Shown here one piece after another: positions 1-6,979 of a stretch of 12,669 nucleotides of DNA (its first letter is position 1; each line of letters starts with the position of its first letter). Under the pieces are notes generated by a model. The model did no database searches. It was not told where the DNA came from and worked only from the letters and a program-made list of their open reading frames with translations. Source of the stretch: Anaerolineae bacterium (GTDB lineage Bacteria > Chloroflexota > Anaerolineae > Promineifilales > Promineifilaceae); the NCBI GenBank assembly GCA_014879345.1, contig JACSSI010000057.1, positions 1 to 12,669 of the forward strand. Direction: 5' to 3'. Position numbers and translations under genes: made by a program.

Positions 1-17
1 GAGGGACTAGGTGGGTA

Positions 18-1082
18 ATGGTGATGTTTAGAGCGTGTGGAACTCTCTTTTTATGGTTGGCGCTGTTGGTGGGCTGTGGTCAACTGGAAGTGGGCATTGA
101 AACAACGGCGACGCCTGAACCGACAGCCACCATCATAGCGGTGGCAGATGTGGTGACTGCCACTATACCGCCGACTACCATGACGCCAACGCTAAAGCCC
201 ACAAAATTGGCAACGGCCGTTTCCACTGCCACGCCCACGCCAACCCTCACCGTCACCCACCCACCAACGACCACGCCGACAAAGCTGCCCTTGCCCCCTG
301 CCACACAAACGGCCGTTGCCACCGCCACCACCGATCCATTACCCGTCATCCATCACTTTACAGTTGTGCCGCAAACCGTCGCTCCCGGTGAAACCTTGCG
401 CCTCAACTGGGAGGCAACAGGGGAGTATGCGGAAATTTGTGTTTTCCAGACGGGTTATGGCTGGTACCGTGAGTGTCGGCAAACGGCCGTTTCCGGGGCG
501 CTTTCCTGGGAACTGGATGATCTGCTGCAGGATGATTTTGCTGTCGAATTAACCGTCTATCAAGGCGAACAGCAAGCTGGGCAAGGCTGGCCGGTGCAAG
601 TCATTTGTCTGGATGAAGCAACGTGGTGGTTTTTTACCCCAGCGCCCGTCAACTGCCCCGCCGCCGCGGCCGTGACCACATCTGCCGCCTATCAACCTTT
701 TGAGCATGGCTGGATGTTGTGGCTGGCAGACTCAGACGTGATTTACGCCTTTTTTGATGACAACTCATTTGCCCAGTTTTACGGCTACCAACTTTGGGGG
801 GATGTGGAGAGTGGCGATGGCGGCATTGTTGCCCCTCAAGGATACAAAGCTCCTGTGCGCGGCTTTGGTTTAGTGTGGCGCGGTGAGGCAGATGGGGCAG
901 CAGGTGGCTGGGTGCGTGATAAATTAGGCTGGGGATTAACGTCGGAATCTGGTTTTCAGAGCCAGTATCAGGAAGATGACTACCTCAATTTTTCTGGCAT
1001 ATATGTGCGTGATCCAGCCGGGCGTATCATTTATCTCGACCCTTCTTTGTCTAGCTGGTCGGTCTACATTCAATCCGAATGA
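18..1082 (+). CDS. Surface lipoprotein with Thr/Pro-rich linker and Chloroflexota-style C-terminal module
   Basis: Predicted 354-residue lipoprotein of unknown specific function. A hydrophobic stretch (residues 9-19) ends in a lipobox, LLVGC, with Cys20 as the lipidation site, so the mature protein should be anchored on the outer face of the membrane. Residues about 28-106 are a Thr/Pro/Ala-rich linker. Residues 108-197 look like an Ig-type beta-sandwich (xFTVxPxTVxPGETLxLxW), with Cys141 and Cys153 possibly paired. Residues 225-310 form an aromatic module (YQPFEHGWMLW, then VRGFGLVWRG and VRDKLGWGLTSE) of a type I associate from memory with Chloroflexota extracellular proteins. The ATG at 18 is used here; the ATG at 24 fits the GGTGGG at 10-15 equally well. 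Three AACGGCCGTT decamers lie inside, each encoding Thr-Ala-Val. The upstream neighbour is outside the window. The lipoprotein call is firm; the role is unknown. Confidence 0.85.
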   Translation: MVMFRACGTLFLWLALLVGCGQLEVGIETTATPEPTATIIAVADVVTATIPPTTMTPTLKPTKLATAVSTATPTPTLTVTHPPTTTPTKLPLPPATQTAVATATTDPLPVIHHFTVVPQTVAPGETLRLNWEATGEYAEICVFQTGYGWYRECRQTAVSGALSWELDDLLQDDFAVELTVYQGEQQAGQGWPVQVICLDEATWWFFTPAPVNCPAAAAVTTSAAYQPFEHGWMLWLADSDVIYAFFDDNSFAQFYGYQLWGDVESGDGGIVAPQGYKAPVRGFGLVWRGEADGAAGGWVRDKLGWGLTSESGFQSQYQEDDYLNFSGIYVRDPAGRIIYLDPSLSSWSVYIQSE

Positions 1083-1083
1083 G

Positions 1084-1527
1084 TTACGGTGTGAAGCCCG
1101 CCCATTTCATTTTGTAGCGGTAGGCTTCGTCAGCGACAATGACAAAGCCCAGGCGTTCGTAAAGTTGCTGGGCTGGGTTGTTGCTTTTGAGGACGTGGAG
1201 GGTGGCAGGCAGGCTTTGGGCTTGGGCAGCAGCGATGAAGTTTTGGATAACGGCCGTTCCCACCCCTTGTCCCTGAAATTCTGGCAAAATCTCAATGAGT
1301 CCCAAGTAATAGGCATCTTCCCGATTTTCGATGACCAGCACCCCTGCATCTTCTCCCTCAATTTGAATGATATTTCGTTTGGATGGCTCCCACTTTGCCT
1401 CAAAATAGTCACGCTGCCAGCTTTCTTGCCAGCCCCAAGTTGCCTCGATATAAGGTTTCATGGTGGCGCGGTGCAATTGATAGAGGAATTCAAAATCAGC
1501 ATGTGTGGCCGGGCGCAGAGTGTACAT
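1084..1527 (-). CDS. GNAT-family N-acetyltransferase
   Basis: Cytoplasmic acetyl-CoA-dependent acyltransferase of 147 residues, the usual size for a single GNAT domain. The N-terminus MYTLRPATHADFEFL is a typical GNAT beta1-alpha1 start. The acetyl-CoA pyrophosphate loop is QGQGVG (residues 85-90) after the beta4 strand LGLIEILPEF, and motif B is seen as NNPAQQLYERLGF (116-128). The substrate cannot be read from sequence; small molecules or protein N-termini are both possible. I chose the ATG at 1527. The open frame extends to 1608, but those 27 codons do not resemble GNAT sequence and would run across the divergent promoter region. A TATAAT on the minus strand lies only 6 bases before the chosen ATG, suggesting a leaderless transcript. 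Its stop is separated from the stop of the converging lipoprotein gene by one base, so there is no room for a terminator between them. One AACGGCCGTT decamer (1249) encodes Thr-Ala-Val. Confidence 0.88.
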   Translation of the reverse strand: MYTLRPATHADFEFLYQLHRATMKPYIEATWGWQESWQRDYFEAKWEPSKRNIIQIEGEDAGVLVIENREDAYYLGLIEILPEFQGQGVGTAVIQNFIAAAQAQSLPATLHVLKSNNPAQQLYERLGFVIVADEAYRYKMKWAGFTP

Positions 1528-1533
1528 AGATGA

Positions 1534-1539
1534 ATTATA
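1534..1539 (-). promoter_or_regulatory. Candidate -10 box for a leaderless GNAT transcript
   Basis: On the minus strand this reads TATAAT, followed by 6 bases (TCATCT) and then the ATG at 1527. That places the expected transcription start on or next to the A of the start codon. No Shine-Dalgarno lies between the box and the ATG. I see no convincing -35 hexamer at the right distance, so the call rests on the -10 match and its position. Confidence 0.4.
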
Positions 1540-1601
1540 GCGCAAGGAGGGTGTACTGATACACATAATGAGCGGAATATGAATTATAACATTGCAATAT
1601 A

Positions 1602-1630
1602 TTGACAAAGATTAGACAATCGTGTATACT
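1602..1630 (+). promoter_or_regulatory. Near-consensus sigma70-type promoter
   Basis: TTGACA (1602-1607) and TATACT (1625-1630) are separated by exactly 17 bases, giving a perfect -35 and a five-of-six -10 box. Transcription should start near A1637. A 10-bp palindrome, CAATATATTG (1595-1604), overlaps the -35 box and another, ATTGCAAT (1591-1598), adjoins it; either could be a repressor site, though this is only suggested by position. No start codon with a ribosome site follows before the terminator at 1714-1750, so the immediate product is probably a short untranslated RNA or the leader of the mrp transcript. Confidence 0.75.
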
Positions 1631-1636
1631 GCTTTC

Positions 1637-1750
1637 AGTTAACAAAACAGCTTCTAGCCAAAAAGAAGCACATATAACTTCTTCTCTCCTCTTTACTTCT
1701 CTTCCTTTTCAAGGCAAAAAAGGTGACCTCTGGGTCGCCTTTTTTGCTTT
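1637..1750 (+). ncRNA. Candidate small RNA or attenuated leader, about 115 nt
   Basis: This segment runs from the predicted start of the promoter at 1602-1630 to the intrinsic terminator at 1714-1750. It contains a 6-bp hairpin, GCTTCT (1650-1655) with AGAAGC (1664-1669) and an 8-base loop. Next comes a stretch of about 34 bases (1678-1710) that is almost pure pyrimidine, including CTCCT at 1686-1690, the complement of a Shine-Dalgarno core. No ATG, and no plausible GTG or TTG start with a ribosome site, is visible. The layout of promoter, 5' hairpin, unpaired CU-rich tract and strong terminator is what trans-acting small RNAs often look like. The alternative is a 5' leader of the mrp operon in which the terminator acts as an attenuator, since mrpA begins 186 bases further on. 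I do not recognise a known RNA family. Confidence 0.5.
1714..1750 (+). terminator. Strong intrinsic terminator, symmetric enough to work both ways
   Basis: The left arm GCAAAAAAGGTGACC (1714-1728) pairs with GGTCGCCTTTTTTGC (1733-1747) in a 15-bp stem with one G-T wobble and a TCTG loop. The plus strand then continues with TTTTT. The A-tract before the stem gives the mirror-image U-tract on the minus strand, so readthrough from either side could stop here. Confidence 0.85.
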
Positions 1751-1935
1751 TTAGGTGCAACTGTTTGGGCAAGGTGCTTTATTTGTTTCACTTTTTTTGT
1801 GGCAATTGAAGATGCGGATTAGCTGTCGATAGGTATAATTGATATGTTCTTTCACTAATGTAGGCAAACGGCGGGAAGTCGTTAAGAAAACAAAATCCCA
1901 CTATGTGGGTTCCGTATAATTGAACTACTGAACCA
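1751..1935 (+). promoter_or_regulatory. mrp upstream region with two TATAAT boxes and an operator-like palindrome
   Basis: No gene is supported here. There are two perfect -10 hexamers, TATAAT at 1834-1839 and at 1915-1920, neither with a clear -35 at 16-18 bases. The second would start transcription near 1927, about 9 bases before the mrpA ATG, giving a very short leader without a Shine-Dalgarno. A short inverted repeat, CCCAC-tat-GTGGG (1897-1909), lies just before the second box where an operator could sit. The mrp operon may therefore have its own promoter here in addition to any readthrough from 1602-1630. Confidence 0.4.
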
Positions 1936-4830
1936 ATGATAGAAACCTCATCTCTCCTCCTACCACTCATCATATTGGCGCTGGCTTCCGTAGCTGCCGC
2001 CCTGTTTGGCATACCTTCACTCAACAAGCGGCTGACCATTACCCAGGTGTGCTGGTTGTTGGCGCTGGCCCCGTTAGCGGCGCTCATTCTCATTCTACGC
2101 CTCGTGCCTGCGCTCAATGAAGACGCCATTTTTGTGTGGACGTGGGCGTGGCTGCCCTCGCTGGGCATCAATTTGGGACTGTATGTAGACAGCTTGAGCG
2201 CCTTGTTTGCCATCATCGTCACCTTTATTGGCATATTGGTGGTGGTCTATGCCGGGCAATATTTCAAAGGCGACCAGGATGCGTGGCGTTTTATGGCCTA
2301 CCTGCTGCTGTTTATGACCTCGATGCTGGGCGTGGTCATGGCTGGCGACGTACTGACGTTGTTTATCTTTTGGGAAGGCACAAGCATTCTCTCGTTCCTG
2401 CTGGTGGCGTATAAAACGCAGTCAGAAGAGGCACGATATGGGGCGTTTCGGGCGCTGTTTATCACGGGCGGTGGCGGCATTGCCTTGTTGGCAGGGCTGC
2501 TGTTTGTCAGTTCGGTGGCAGGTGGCACCGATTTTGCCACCATTTTAAGCAGCGGGGATGTATTACGGAGCAACGAATTCTACTGGGTAATGCTGGCGCT
2601 GGTGGCGTTTGGCGCGTTTACCAAAAGCGCCCAGTTCCCCGCCCATATCTGGCTGCCGGGCGCGATGAGTGCGCCGACTCCGGCCAGCGCGTACCTCCAT
2701 TCCGCCACCATGGTAAAAGCGGGTATCTATCTGATGGCGCGGATGAATCCGGCGCTGGGTTTCACCGAGGAATGGTTCTGGCTGCTGACACTGACTGGCG
2801 GCGTGACCATGATTTTAGGCGCGTATCTGGGCTTCAAGCAGAATGACTGGAAAGCGCTGCTGGCGTATTCCACGATCAGCCAGTTGGGTATTTTGATGAT
2901 TCTTATCGGCCAGGATATTCCTGAGGCGTATAAGGCGCTGGTGATTGGCGTGGTGGCGCACGCGCTGTATAAGTCGGCCCTGTTTATGGTGGCGGGTATT
3001 ATCGACCATGAGACAGGGACGCGGGATATTCGCCGTTTGGGTGGATTGCGCAAGGTGATGCCGTTTACGTTTTTTGCTGGCACATTGGCGGCTTTGTCGA
3101 TGGCGGGGCTGCCGCCGATGTTTGGTTTTTTGGCGAAGGAGACATTGCTGGCAACGGCCGTTCACCCATCCCTGCCCCCTCTTCTCTCTGAAGTTTTCCG
3201 CTGGGGAGCGGTCTTGGCTGGCGCGTTGATGCTGGCGATGGCTGTCATGGTCATCTGGGAAACCTTCATGGGCAAGCCCAAAGATGATTCCGTGCATGGG
3301 CATGAAGCGCCCTGGCCGATGTGGCTGGCGCCTGCCATTCCGGCGGTGTTGTCGCTCTATTTGGCGATTGCCCCAGGCTTCAAGGACGAAGCGGAACTGA
3401 TGACGGGCGCGGCGCAGGCGGCTTTTGGCGACAGCGAGAAGGTCAAGGTCTATTTCCAACTGTTTCATGGCCTGACGGTGGAGTTGATGCTGTCGATTGG
3501 GGCGATTACGTTGGGGACACTGATTTTTGTTTTCCGGCGACCGATTCGGACACAGATGGACAAAATTCTACCGAATGCCAGTTTTAATGCGCTGTATCGC
3601 TGGGTGCTGGCAGGCATTGACAAGGGCGCTTTTTGGGCAACACGGGTACAGAAGGGGCAGTTGCGGACATATTTGGTGGTGATGTTAACGGCCGTTATCC
3701 TGCTGGTTGTTGGCTTAAGCCCCAGTCTGTTTTTGCTGGGTTGGGCAGAGATTTCTCTGCCCGATTTGAGCTACCAGGGTGAAATTGTCGTTTTGCAGAT
3801 TTTTGCCACGCTGCTGGTGGTGGGTGCGTCGGCAGCCTCAGTGTTTTTGCGCCGCGATTTTAATGCAATTATGGCCTTTACGGCGTCTGGTTTGGCGGTA
3901 GCGCTGCTGTTTGTGCTGGCGCCCGCGCCCGATGTGGCACTGGTGCAAATTGTTGTCGATATTTTGGCGCTGGTTATTTTGATGCTGGCGCTCTCCCGCC
4001 TGCCGCGTAAACAACGACGAGCAGCGCAGGAATTAACCATTGCCGTACGAAAGAGGCGCAAAATTCCGATGCCCGACTTGCTGGTATCGGCTGCGTTTGG
4101 GCTAATGATTACAGCCATCACCTTTGCTAATTTAAGCCAACGGCCACATGTAACCATCACACCGTATTATGAACAATTTGCCAAGTCGATGACGGGCGCC
4201 ACAGACATTGTGGGCGCGATTGTTGTCGATTTCCGAGCATTAGATACGCTGCTTGAGATTAGCGTGTTTGCCATGGCGGGGCTGGGTATCTCGATGCTGC
4301 TGTTTCATTCCGCCCAAAAGCATGGAGATGAAGGCAGTCAGATGGATGATCCGCTGGGAACGAAGCCGAGTAAGTTTGCCACGTTTGGCATTGGCGGCGT
4401 GCGCGAATCGGCGTTTATCCGTGTACCGTCTTATGTGACGCTGCCGTTGGCGATTGTGTTGGCGATAACACAAATTATGTACGGTCATGACCAGCCGGGT
4501 GATGGCTTTACGGCTGGTGTGATTATCAGTTTGGCGATTGCACTGTGGTACATGGTATTTGGCTACCAGGAAACACGGAAACGCTTGCCCTGGCTGCGCT
4601 CATCGCGCCTGATTGGCTATGGGGTGCTGCTGGCGATTGTCACCGGGGCGGTGGCGGCGTTGATGACGGGTAGTTTCCTGGGCAATGTTGATTTTACGGC
4701 AAGCTGGCATTTTATGCCGAAGGGCTTTCATATTAGCAGTTCGTTTTTGTTTGAGGTGGCGATTTGTCTGACGGTGTTGGGCAGTGTGGCGCATATGTTG
4801 AATACGCTGGGGCATCCGAGGGAAAGGTGA
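1936..4830 (+). CDS. mrpA: Mrp antiporter subunit MrpA fused to MrpB
   Basis: Large membrane subunit of a multisubunit Na+(K+)/H+ antiporter, 964 residues, related to complex I subunit NuoL. The ND5-like core has Glu147 in FIFWEGTS, Lys230 in FTKSAQFPAH, His237, His255 with Lys261 in LHSATMVKAG, and His342 with Lys346 in AHALYKSALF, all at expected proton-path positions. A DUF4040-like module follows (PAPDVALVQIVVDILAL, about 660-690), where Asp675 stands in the place usually taken by Glu. The VVDFRALDTLLEISV module carries Glu774. Residues from about 830 are a full MrpB (MnhB) domain with HDQPGDGFTAGVI at 851-863. Length equals MrpA (about 800) plus MrpB (about 140) and the frame is unbroken, so this is a true fusion; no separate mrpB exists in the operon. 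No Shine-Dalgarno is visible at the ATG. No hydrogenase genes accompany it, so a membrane-bound hydrogenase is unlikely. Confidence 0.95.
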   Translation: MIETSSLLLPLIILALASVAAALFGIPSLNKRLTITQVCWLLALAPLAALILILRLVPALNEDAIFVWTWAWLPSLGINLGLYVDSLSALFAIIVTFIGILVVVYAGQYFKGDQDAWRFMAYLLLFMTSMLGVVMAGDVLTLFIFWEGTSILSFLLVAYKTQSEEARYGAFRALFITGGGGIALLAGLLFVSSVAGGTDFATILSSGDVLRSNEFYWVMLALVAFGAFTKSAQFPAHIWLPGAMSAPTPASAYLHSATMVKAGIYLMARMNPALGFTEEWFWLLTLTGGVTMILGAYLGFKQNDWKALLAYSTISQLGILMILIGQDIPEAYKALVIGVVAHALYKSALFMVAGIIDHETGTRDIRRLGGLRKVMPFTFFAGTLAALSMAGLPPMFGFLAKETLLATAVHPSLPPLLSEVFRWGAVLAGALMLAMAVMVIWETFMGKPKDDSVHGHEAPWPMWLAPAIPAVLSLYLAIAPGFKDEAELMTGAAQAAFGDSEKVKVYFQLFHGLTVELMLSIGAITLGTLIFVFRRPIRTQMDKILPNASFNALYRWVLAGIDKGAFWATRVQKGQLRTYLVVMLTAVILLVVGLSPSLFLLGWAEISLPDLSYQGEIVVLQIFATLLVVGASAASVFLRRDFNAIMAFTASGLAVALLFVLAPAPDVALVQIVVDILALVILMLALSRLPRKQRRAAQELTIAVRKRRKIPMPDLLVSAAFGLMITAITFANLSQRPHVTITPYYEQFAKSMTGATDIVGAIVVDFRALDTLLEISVFAMAGLGISMLLFHSAQKHGDEGSQMDDPLGTKPSKFATFGIGGVRESAFIRVPSYVTLPLAIVLAITQIMYGHDQPGDGFTAGVIISLAIALWYMVFGYQETRKRLPWLRSSRLIGYGVLLAIVTGAVAALMTGSFLGNVDFTASWHFMPKGFHISSSFLFEVAICLTVLGSVAHMLNTLGHPRER

Positions 4831-4833
4831 TGG

Positions 4834-4872
4834 GTAGAGCGTAGTGCGTAGAAAATACGCACTACGCTCTAC
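4834..4872. repeat. GTAG-heptad hairpin, copy 1 (mrpA-mrpC gap)
   Basis: The left arm GTAGAGCGTAGTGCGTA (4834-4850) and the right arm TACGCACTACGCTCTAC (4856-4872) form a perfect 17-bp stem with a GAAAA loop. Each arm consists of tandem 7-bp units (GTAGAGC, GTAGTGC). The hairpin fills most of the 56-base gap and ends 14 bases before the mrpC ATG, where no Shine-Dalgarno is seen. Related copies lie at 5227-5275 and 7462-7510. There is no U-tract, so it is not a standard terminator; effects on mRNA stability or translational spacing are possible. Confidence 0.9.
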
Positions 4873-4886
4873 GCACTAATAAGCTT

Positions 4887-5219
4887 ATGGAATTATTAAC
4901 GGCCGTTTCAATTGGACTCCTCTTTGCCACTGGCATCTTCCAACTGCTACGCCGGAATGTCATCCGGTCGGCGATGGGCTTGATGATTTTGGCGAATGGG
5001 GTAAACCTGTTTTTACTCACGACAGGCGCGTATGATGGCACGTCGGCAGCGTATACTACCGAGGCTGGCGTGCATAGTGATGCGTTGCCTCAGGCGCTGA
5101 TTTTGACGGCGATTGTGATCAGCATGGGCGGCACGGCCTTTGTGCTGTCGATGCTCTATATCATTTCGGCGCGGTACCAGACGGCCGATATGGATGAAGT
5201 GGATAACTTAAAACATTAG
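4887..5219 (+). CDS. mrpC: Mrp antiporter subunit MrpC (NuoK-like)
   Basis: Small integral-membrane subunit of the Mrp cation/proton antiporter, 110 residues, with three predicted helices (about 3-20, 27-46 and 69-94). It belongs to the NuoK/MnhC family; the hallmark LPQALILTAIVIS (67-79) leads into the third helix, and the second helix contains NVIRSAMGLMILANGVNLF, as in NuoK. MrpC should bridge MrpA and MrpD. The ATG at 4887 has no obvious Shine-Dalgarno and lies 14 bases after a perfect hairpin. A decamer palindrome (4898-4907) encodes Thr5-Ala6-Val7 almost at the N-terminus. The length and C-terminal charged tail are normal for the family. Confidence 0.94.
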   Translation: MELLTAVSIGLLFATGIFQLLRRNVIRSAMGLMILANGVNLFLLTTGAYDGTSAAYTTEAGVHSDALPQALILTAIVISMGGTAFVLSMLYIISARYQTADMDEVDNLKH

Positions 5220-5226
5220 GATAGAG

Positions 5227-5275
5227 CGTAGTGCGTAGTGCGTATTTTTCTACGTTCTACGCACTACGCACTACG
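5227..5275. repeat. GTAG-heptad hairpin, copy 2 (mrpC-mrpD gap)
   Basis: CGTAGTGCGTAGTGCGTA (5227-5244) pairs perfectly with TACGCACTACGCACTACG (5258-5275), an 18-bp stem with a 13-base loop. The arms are two full GTAGTGC heptads plus a partial one. The stem ends 7 bases before the mrpD ATG at 5283. A GTG at 5238 inside the left arm is in frame with mrpD but would translate the repeat, so it is not taken as the start. Confidence 0.9.
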
Positions 5276-5282
5276 ATTTTTT

Positions 5283-6773
5283 ATGACGATGAACTTGCTG
5301 GTCATCTTACCGGTTTTAATTCCCCTGGTGGGGGCTGTGATTGCGCTGTTGTGGCGGCATAAACGGCCGTTGCGTGACGCCTGGACGCTGGCTGTCATGG
5401 TGGTGTCGATGCTGGCTAGTTTTGTGCTGTTGGCGGCGGTGTGGCAGAACGGGAGTCCGCTGGTTTATCAGAGTGGCGGCTGGCCTGCGCCATTTGGCAT
5501 TTCGCTGGTGGCCGATATGCTGTCGGCGCTGTTTGTGGTGATGGTGCAGGTGGTGATGGTGACAGGCGTGATTTATGCGCTCGGCAGTAAAGATACAGTG
5601 GTAACATATCCGGCGTTTTTCACCTTCTTCCTGATGCTGGTGACTGGTCTGACTGGCACAATACTGACGGGTGACTTGTTTAACTTGTATGTTTTTGCGG
5701 AGTTGTTGGTAATTTCTGGCACGGTGTTAACGGCCGTTTCTGATGACAAGTTCGGCACAGAAGCGGCGTATAAATATTTTTATATCAGTCTCCTGGCTTC
5801 TTTCTTTATGCTACTGGCAGTGGGGACGTTGTATGTTTCCTACGGGACATTGAATATGGCTGATTTGGGCGCAAAGGTGATGGCGGATGGAGAACGGCCG
5901 TTGTTGTGGCCGGGTATCGCGCTGTTGTTGGCCTTCTTCATGGTCAAAAGTGCGGCTGTCCCGTTCCACTTTTGGCAGCCTGATTTTCATGCCGCCGCGC
6001 CCACACCCGTCAGCGCCATGTTGTCATCGGTGGTGGTGAAACTGGGTGTCTATGGCTTTTTGCGCATGACGACGCTGCTGTTTGTGGCGCAAGCGCCGAC
6101 GATTCGCCTGATTTTGCTGGTGGCGGGGGTAATTGGCGTCGTATTTGGCGGCTTGTCGGCGATTGGCACGCATAACGTGAAACGGATGCTGGCGTATTCC
6201 ACGTTGGCACAGGTGGGCTTCATCTTGGTGGCGATTGGCTGGGGAACGCAGCTATCCATCATGACAGCGATTGTGTTTGCCTTCAACCACAGCCTCATCA
6301 AAGCGGCCATGTTGATGTTGGCGGGTTATGTTGCCAGCCGGGCCTCGGTCAAATCGGCAGCGTTTGATATTGTCACAGGGGTAGGCAAGCCGCTGCCCTT
6401 GGCAGGTGTGTTATTCTTTGTCGGCAGTCTGGCGCTGGCAGGCATTCCGCCGACCAATGGTTTTGTGAGCAAGTCGCTGCTGTTTAGCAGTGGCATTAAC
6501 AGCACGTTTTACTGGTCGCTGCTGCTGATTGGGGTAACGAGTATTTTTACGCTGATGTATACCATTCGCGCTTTCCAACGCATCTGGTGGCTGGCTCCGG
6601 CTGAAGGCATATATACCAAACCGGCTGGTGATAATTTGGCCGCGCCGGTGCTGCTGCTCATCATGATTGTGGCGCTGGGCATCTGGGCCAGTCCGCTGGT
6701 AACGGCGGCGCAAGAGGCGAGTGCCTGGTTGAGCGACCCGTCAGTTTATATTCAGGCGGTGCTTGGTGGGTAA
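5283..6773 (+). CDS. mrpD: Mrp antiporter subunit MrpD (NuoM/NuoN-like)
   Basis: Antiporter-like membrane subunit of the Mrp complex, 496 residues from the ATG at 5283, with about 14 hydrophobic helices. It carries the expected ion-path residues of the proton-pumping ND2/ND4/ND5 family: Glu140 in FAELLVISGT (helix 5), Lys222 in MVKSAAVPFHFW (helix 7) with His229 and His236, and His336 with Lys340 in FNHSLIKAAM. The TPVSAMLSSVVVKLGVYGF signature is intact, so the subunit appears functional. The ATG at 5289 is an equally good alternative start. A GTG at 5238 lies in the upstream hairpin and is rejected. Neither ATG has a visible Shine-Dalgarno. Three decamer palindromes fall in the gene (5362, 5729, 5893), two of them read in the Arg-Pro frame. 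Confidence 0.95.
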   Translation: MTMNLLVILPVLIPLVGAVIALLWRHKRPLRDAWTLAVMVVSMLASFVLLAAVWQNGSPLVYQSGGWPAPFGISLVADMLSALFVVMVQVVMVTGVIYALGSKDTVVTYPAFFTFFLMLVTGLTGTILTGDLFNLYVFAELLVISGTVLTAVSDDKFGTEAAYKYFYISLLASFFMLLAVGTLYVSYGTLNMADLGAKVMADGERPLLWPGIALLLAFFMVKSAAVPFHFWQPDFHAAAPTPVSAMLSSVVVKLGVYGFLRMTTLLFVAQAPTIRLILLVAGVIGVVFGGLSAIGTHNVKRMLAYSTLAQVGFILVAIGWGTQLSIMTAIVFAFNHSLIKAAMLMLAGYVASRASVKSAAFDIVTGVGKPLPLAGVLFFVGSLALAGIPPTNGFVSKSLLFSSGINSTFYWSLLLIGVTSIFTLMYTIRAFQRIWWLAPAEGIYTKPAGDNLAAPVLLLIMIVALGIWASPLVTAAQEASAWLSDPSVYIQAVLGG

Positions 6774-6807
6774 AGTCATTTTTGGAGATTAGTATGTGTC
6801 ACGACGT

Positions 6808-6909
6808 TTTCGCCACCATTTTCCCCCTCCCTAACCCTCCCCCAAAGGGAGAGGGGATTGGCCTGGCTCCCTCTCCCTTTGGGAGAGAGCTGGGGAGAGG
6901 GTGGCGAAA
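6808..6909. repeat. 102-bp GC-rich palindromic element (mrpD-mrpE gap)
   Basis: Terminal inverted repeats TTTCGCCACC (6808-6817) and GGTGGCGAAA (6900-6909) flank C-rich and G-rich tracts that are themselves near inverted copies: CCCAAAGGGAGAGGG on the left mirrors CCCTCTCCCTTTGGG on the right. The whole element can fold into one long imperfect hairpin. It has the look of a non-coding miniature element or large repetitive extragenic palindrome. No open frame of note lies within it and no flanking target-site duplication is obvious. Confidence 0.75.
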
Positions 6910-6925
6910 TATTCAAGACACTAAC

Positions 6926-6955
6926 GAGATTAGAGATAGAACAATCTCCAATCTC
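6926..6955. repeat. Short AT-rich hairpin before mrpE
   Basis: GAGATTAGAGAT (6926-6937) pairs with ATCTCCAATCTC (6944-6955) at 11 of 12 positions, with a 6-base loop. The arms show a 7-base period (GAGATTA, GAGATAG). It ends 24 bases before the mrpE ATG. With the 102-bp element just upstream, this is the second hairpin in the same gap. Confidence 0.7.
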
Positions 6956-6979
6956 TGATAAATTAAGGTTTTGATTTTT

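Noticed and set aside
976..1533. Plus-strand open frame of 185 codons opposite the acetyltransferase
   Set aside because: It lies antisense to a gene with clear GNAT motifs, has no ribosome site and shows no recognisable protein features.
1788..2234. Minus-strand open frame across the mrpA start
   Set aside because: It overlaps the conserved N-terminus of MrpA, has low-complexity composition and no family resemblance; it is a shadow of mrpA.
2815..3468. Minus-strand open frame of 217 codons inside mrpA
   Set aside because: It is rich in Arg, His and Gln, as expected from reading a membrane-protein gene backwards; no motif or start signal supports it.
5238..5282. Longer mrpD starting at a GTG
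   Set aside because: The extra 15 codons would translate the palindromic repeat and do not resemble any MrpD N-terminus; the ATG at 5283 or 5289 gives a normal start.
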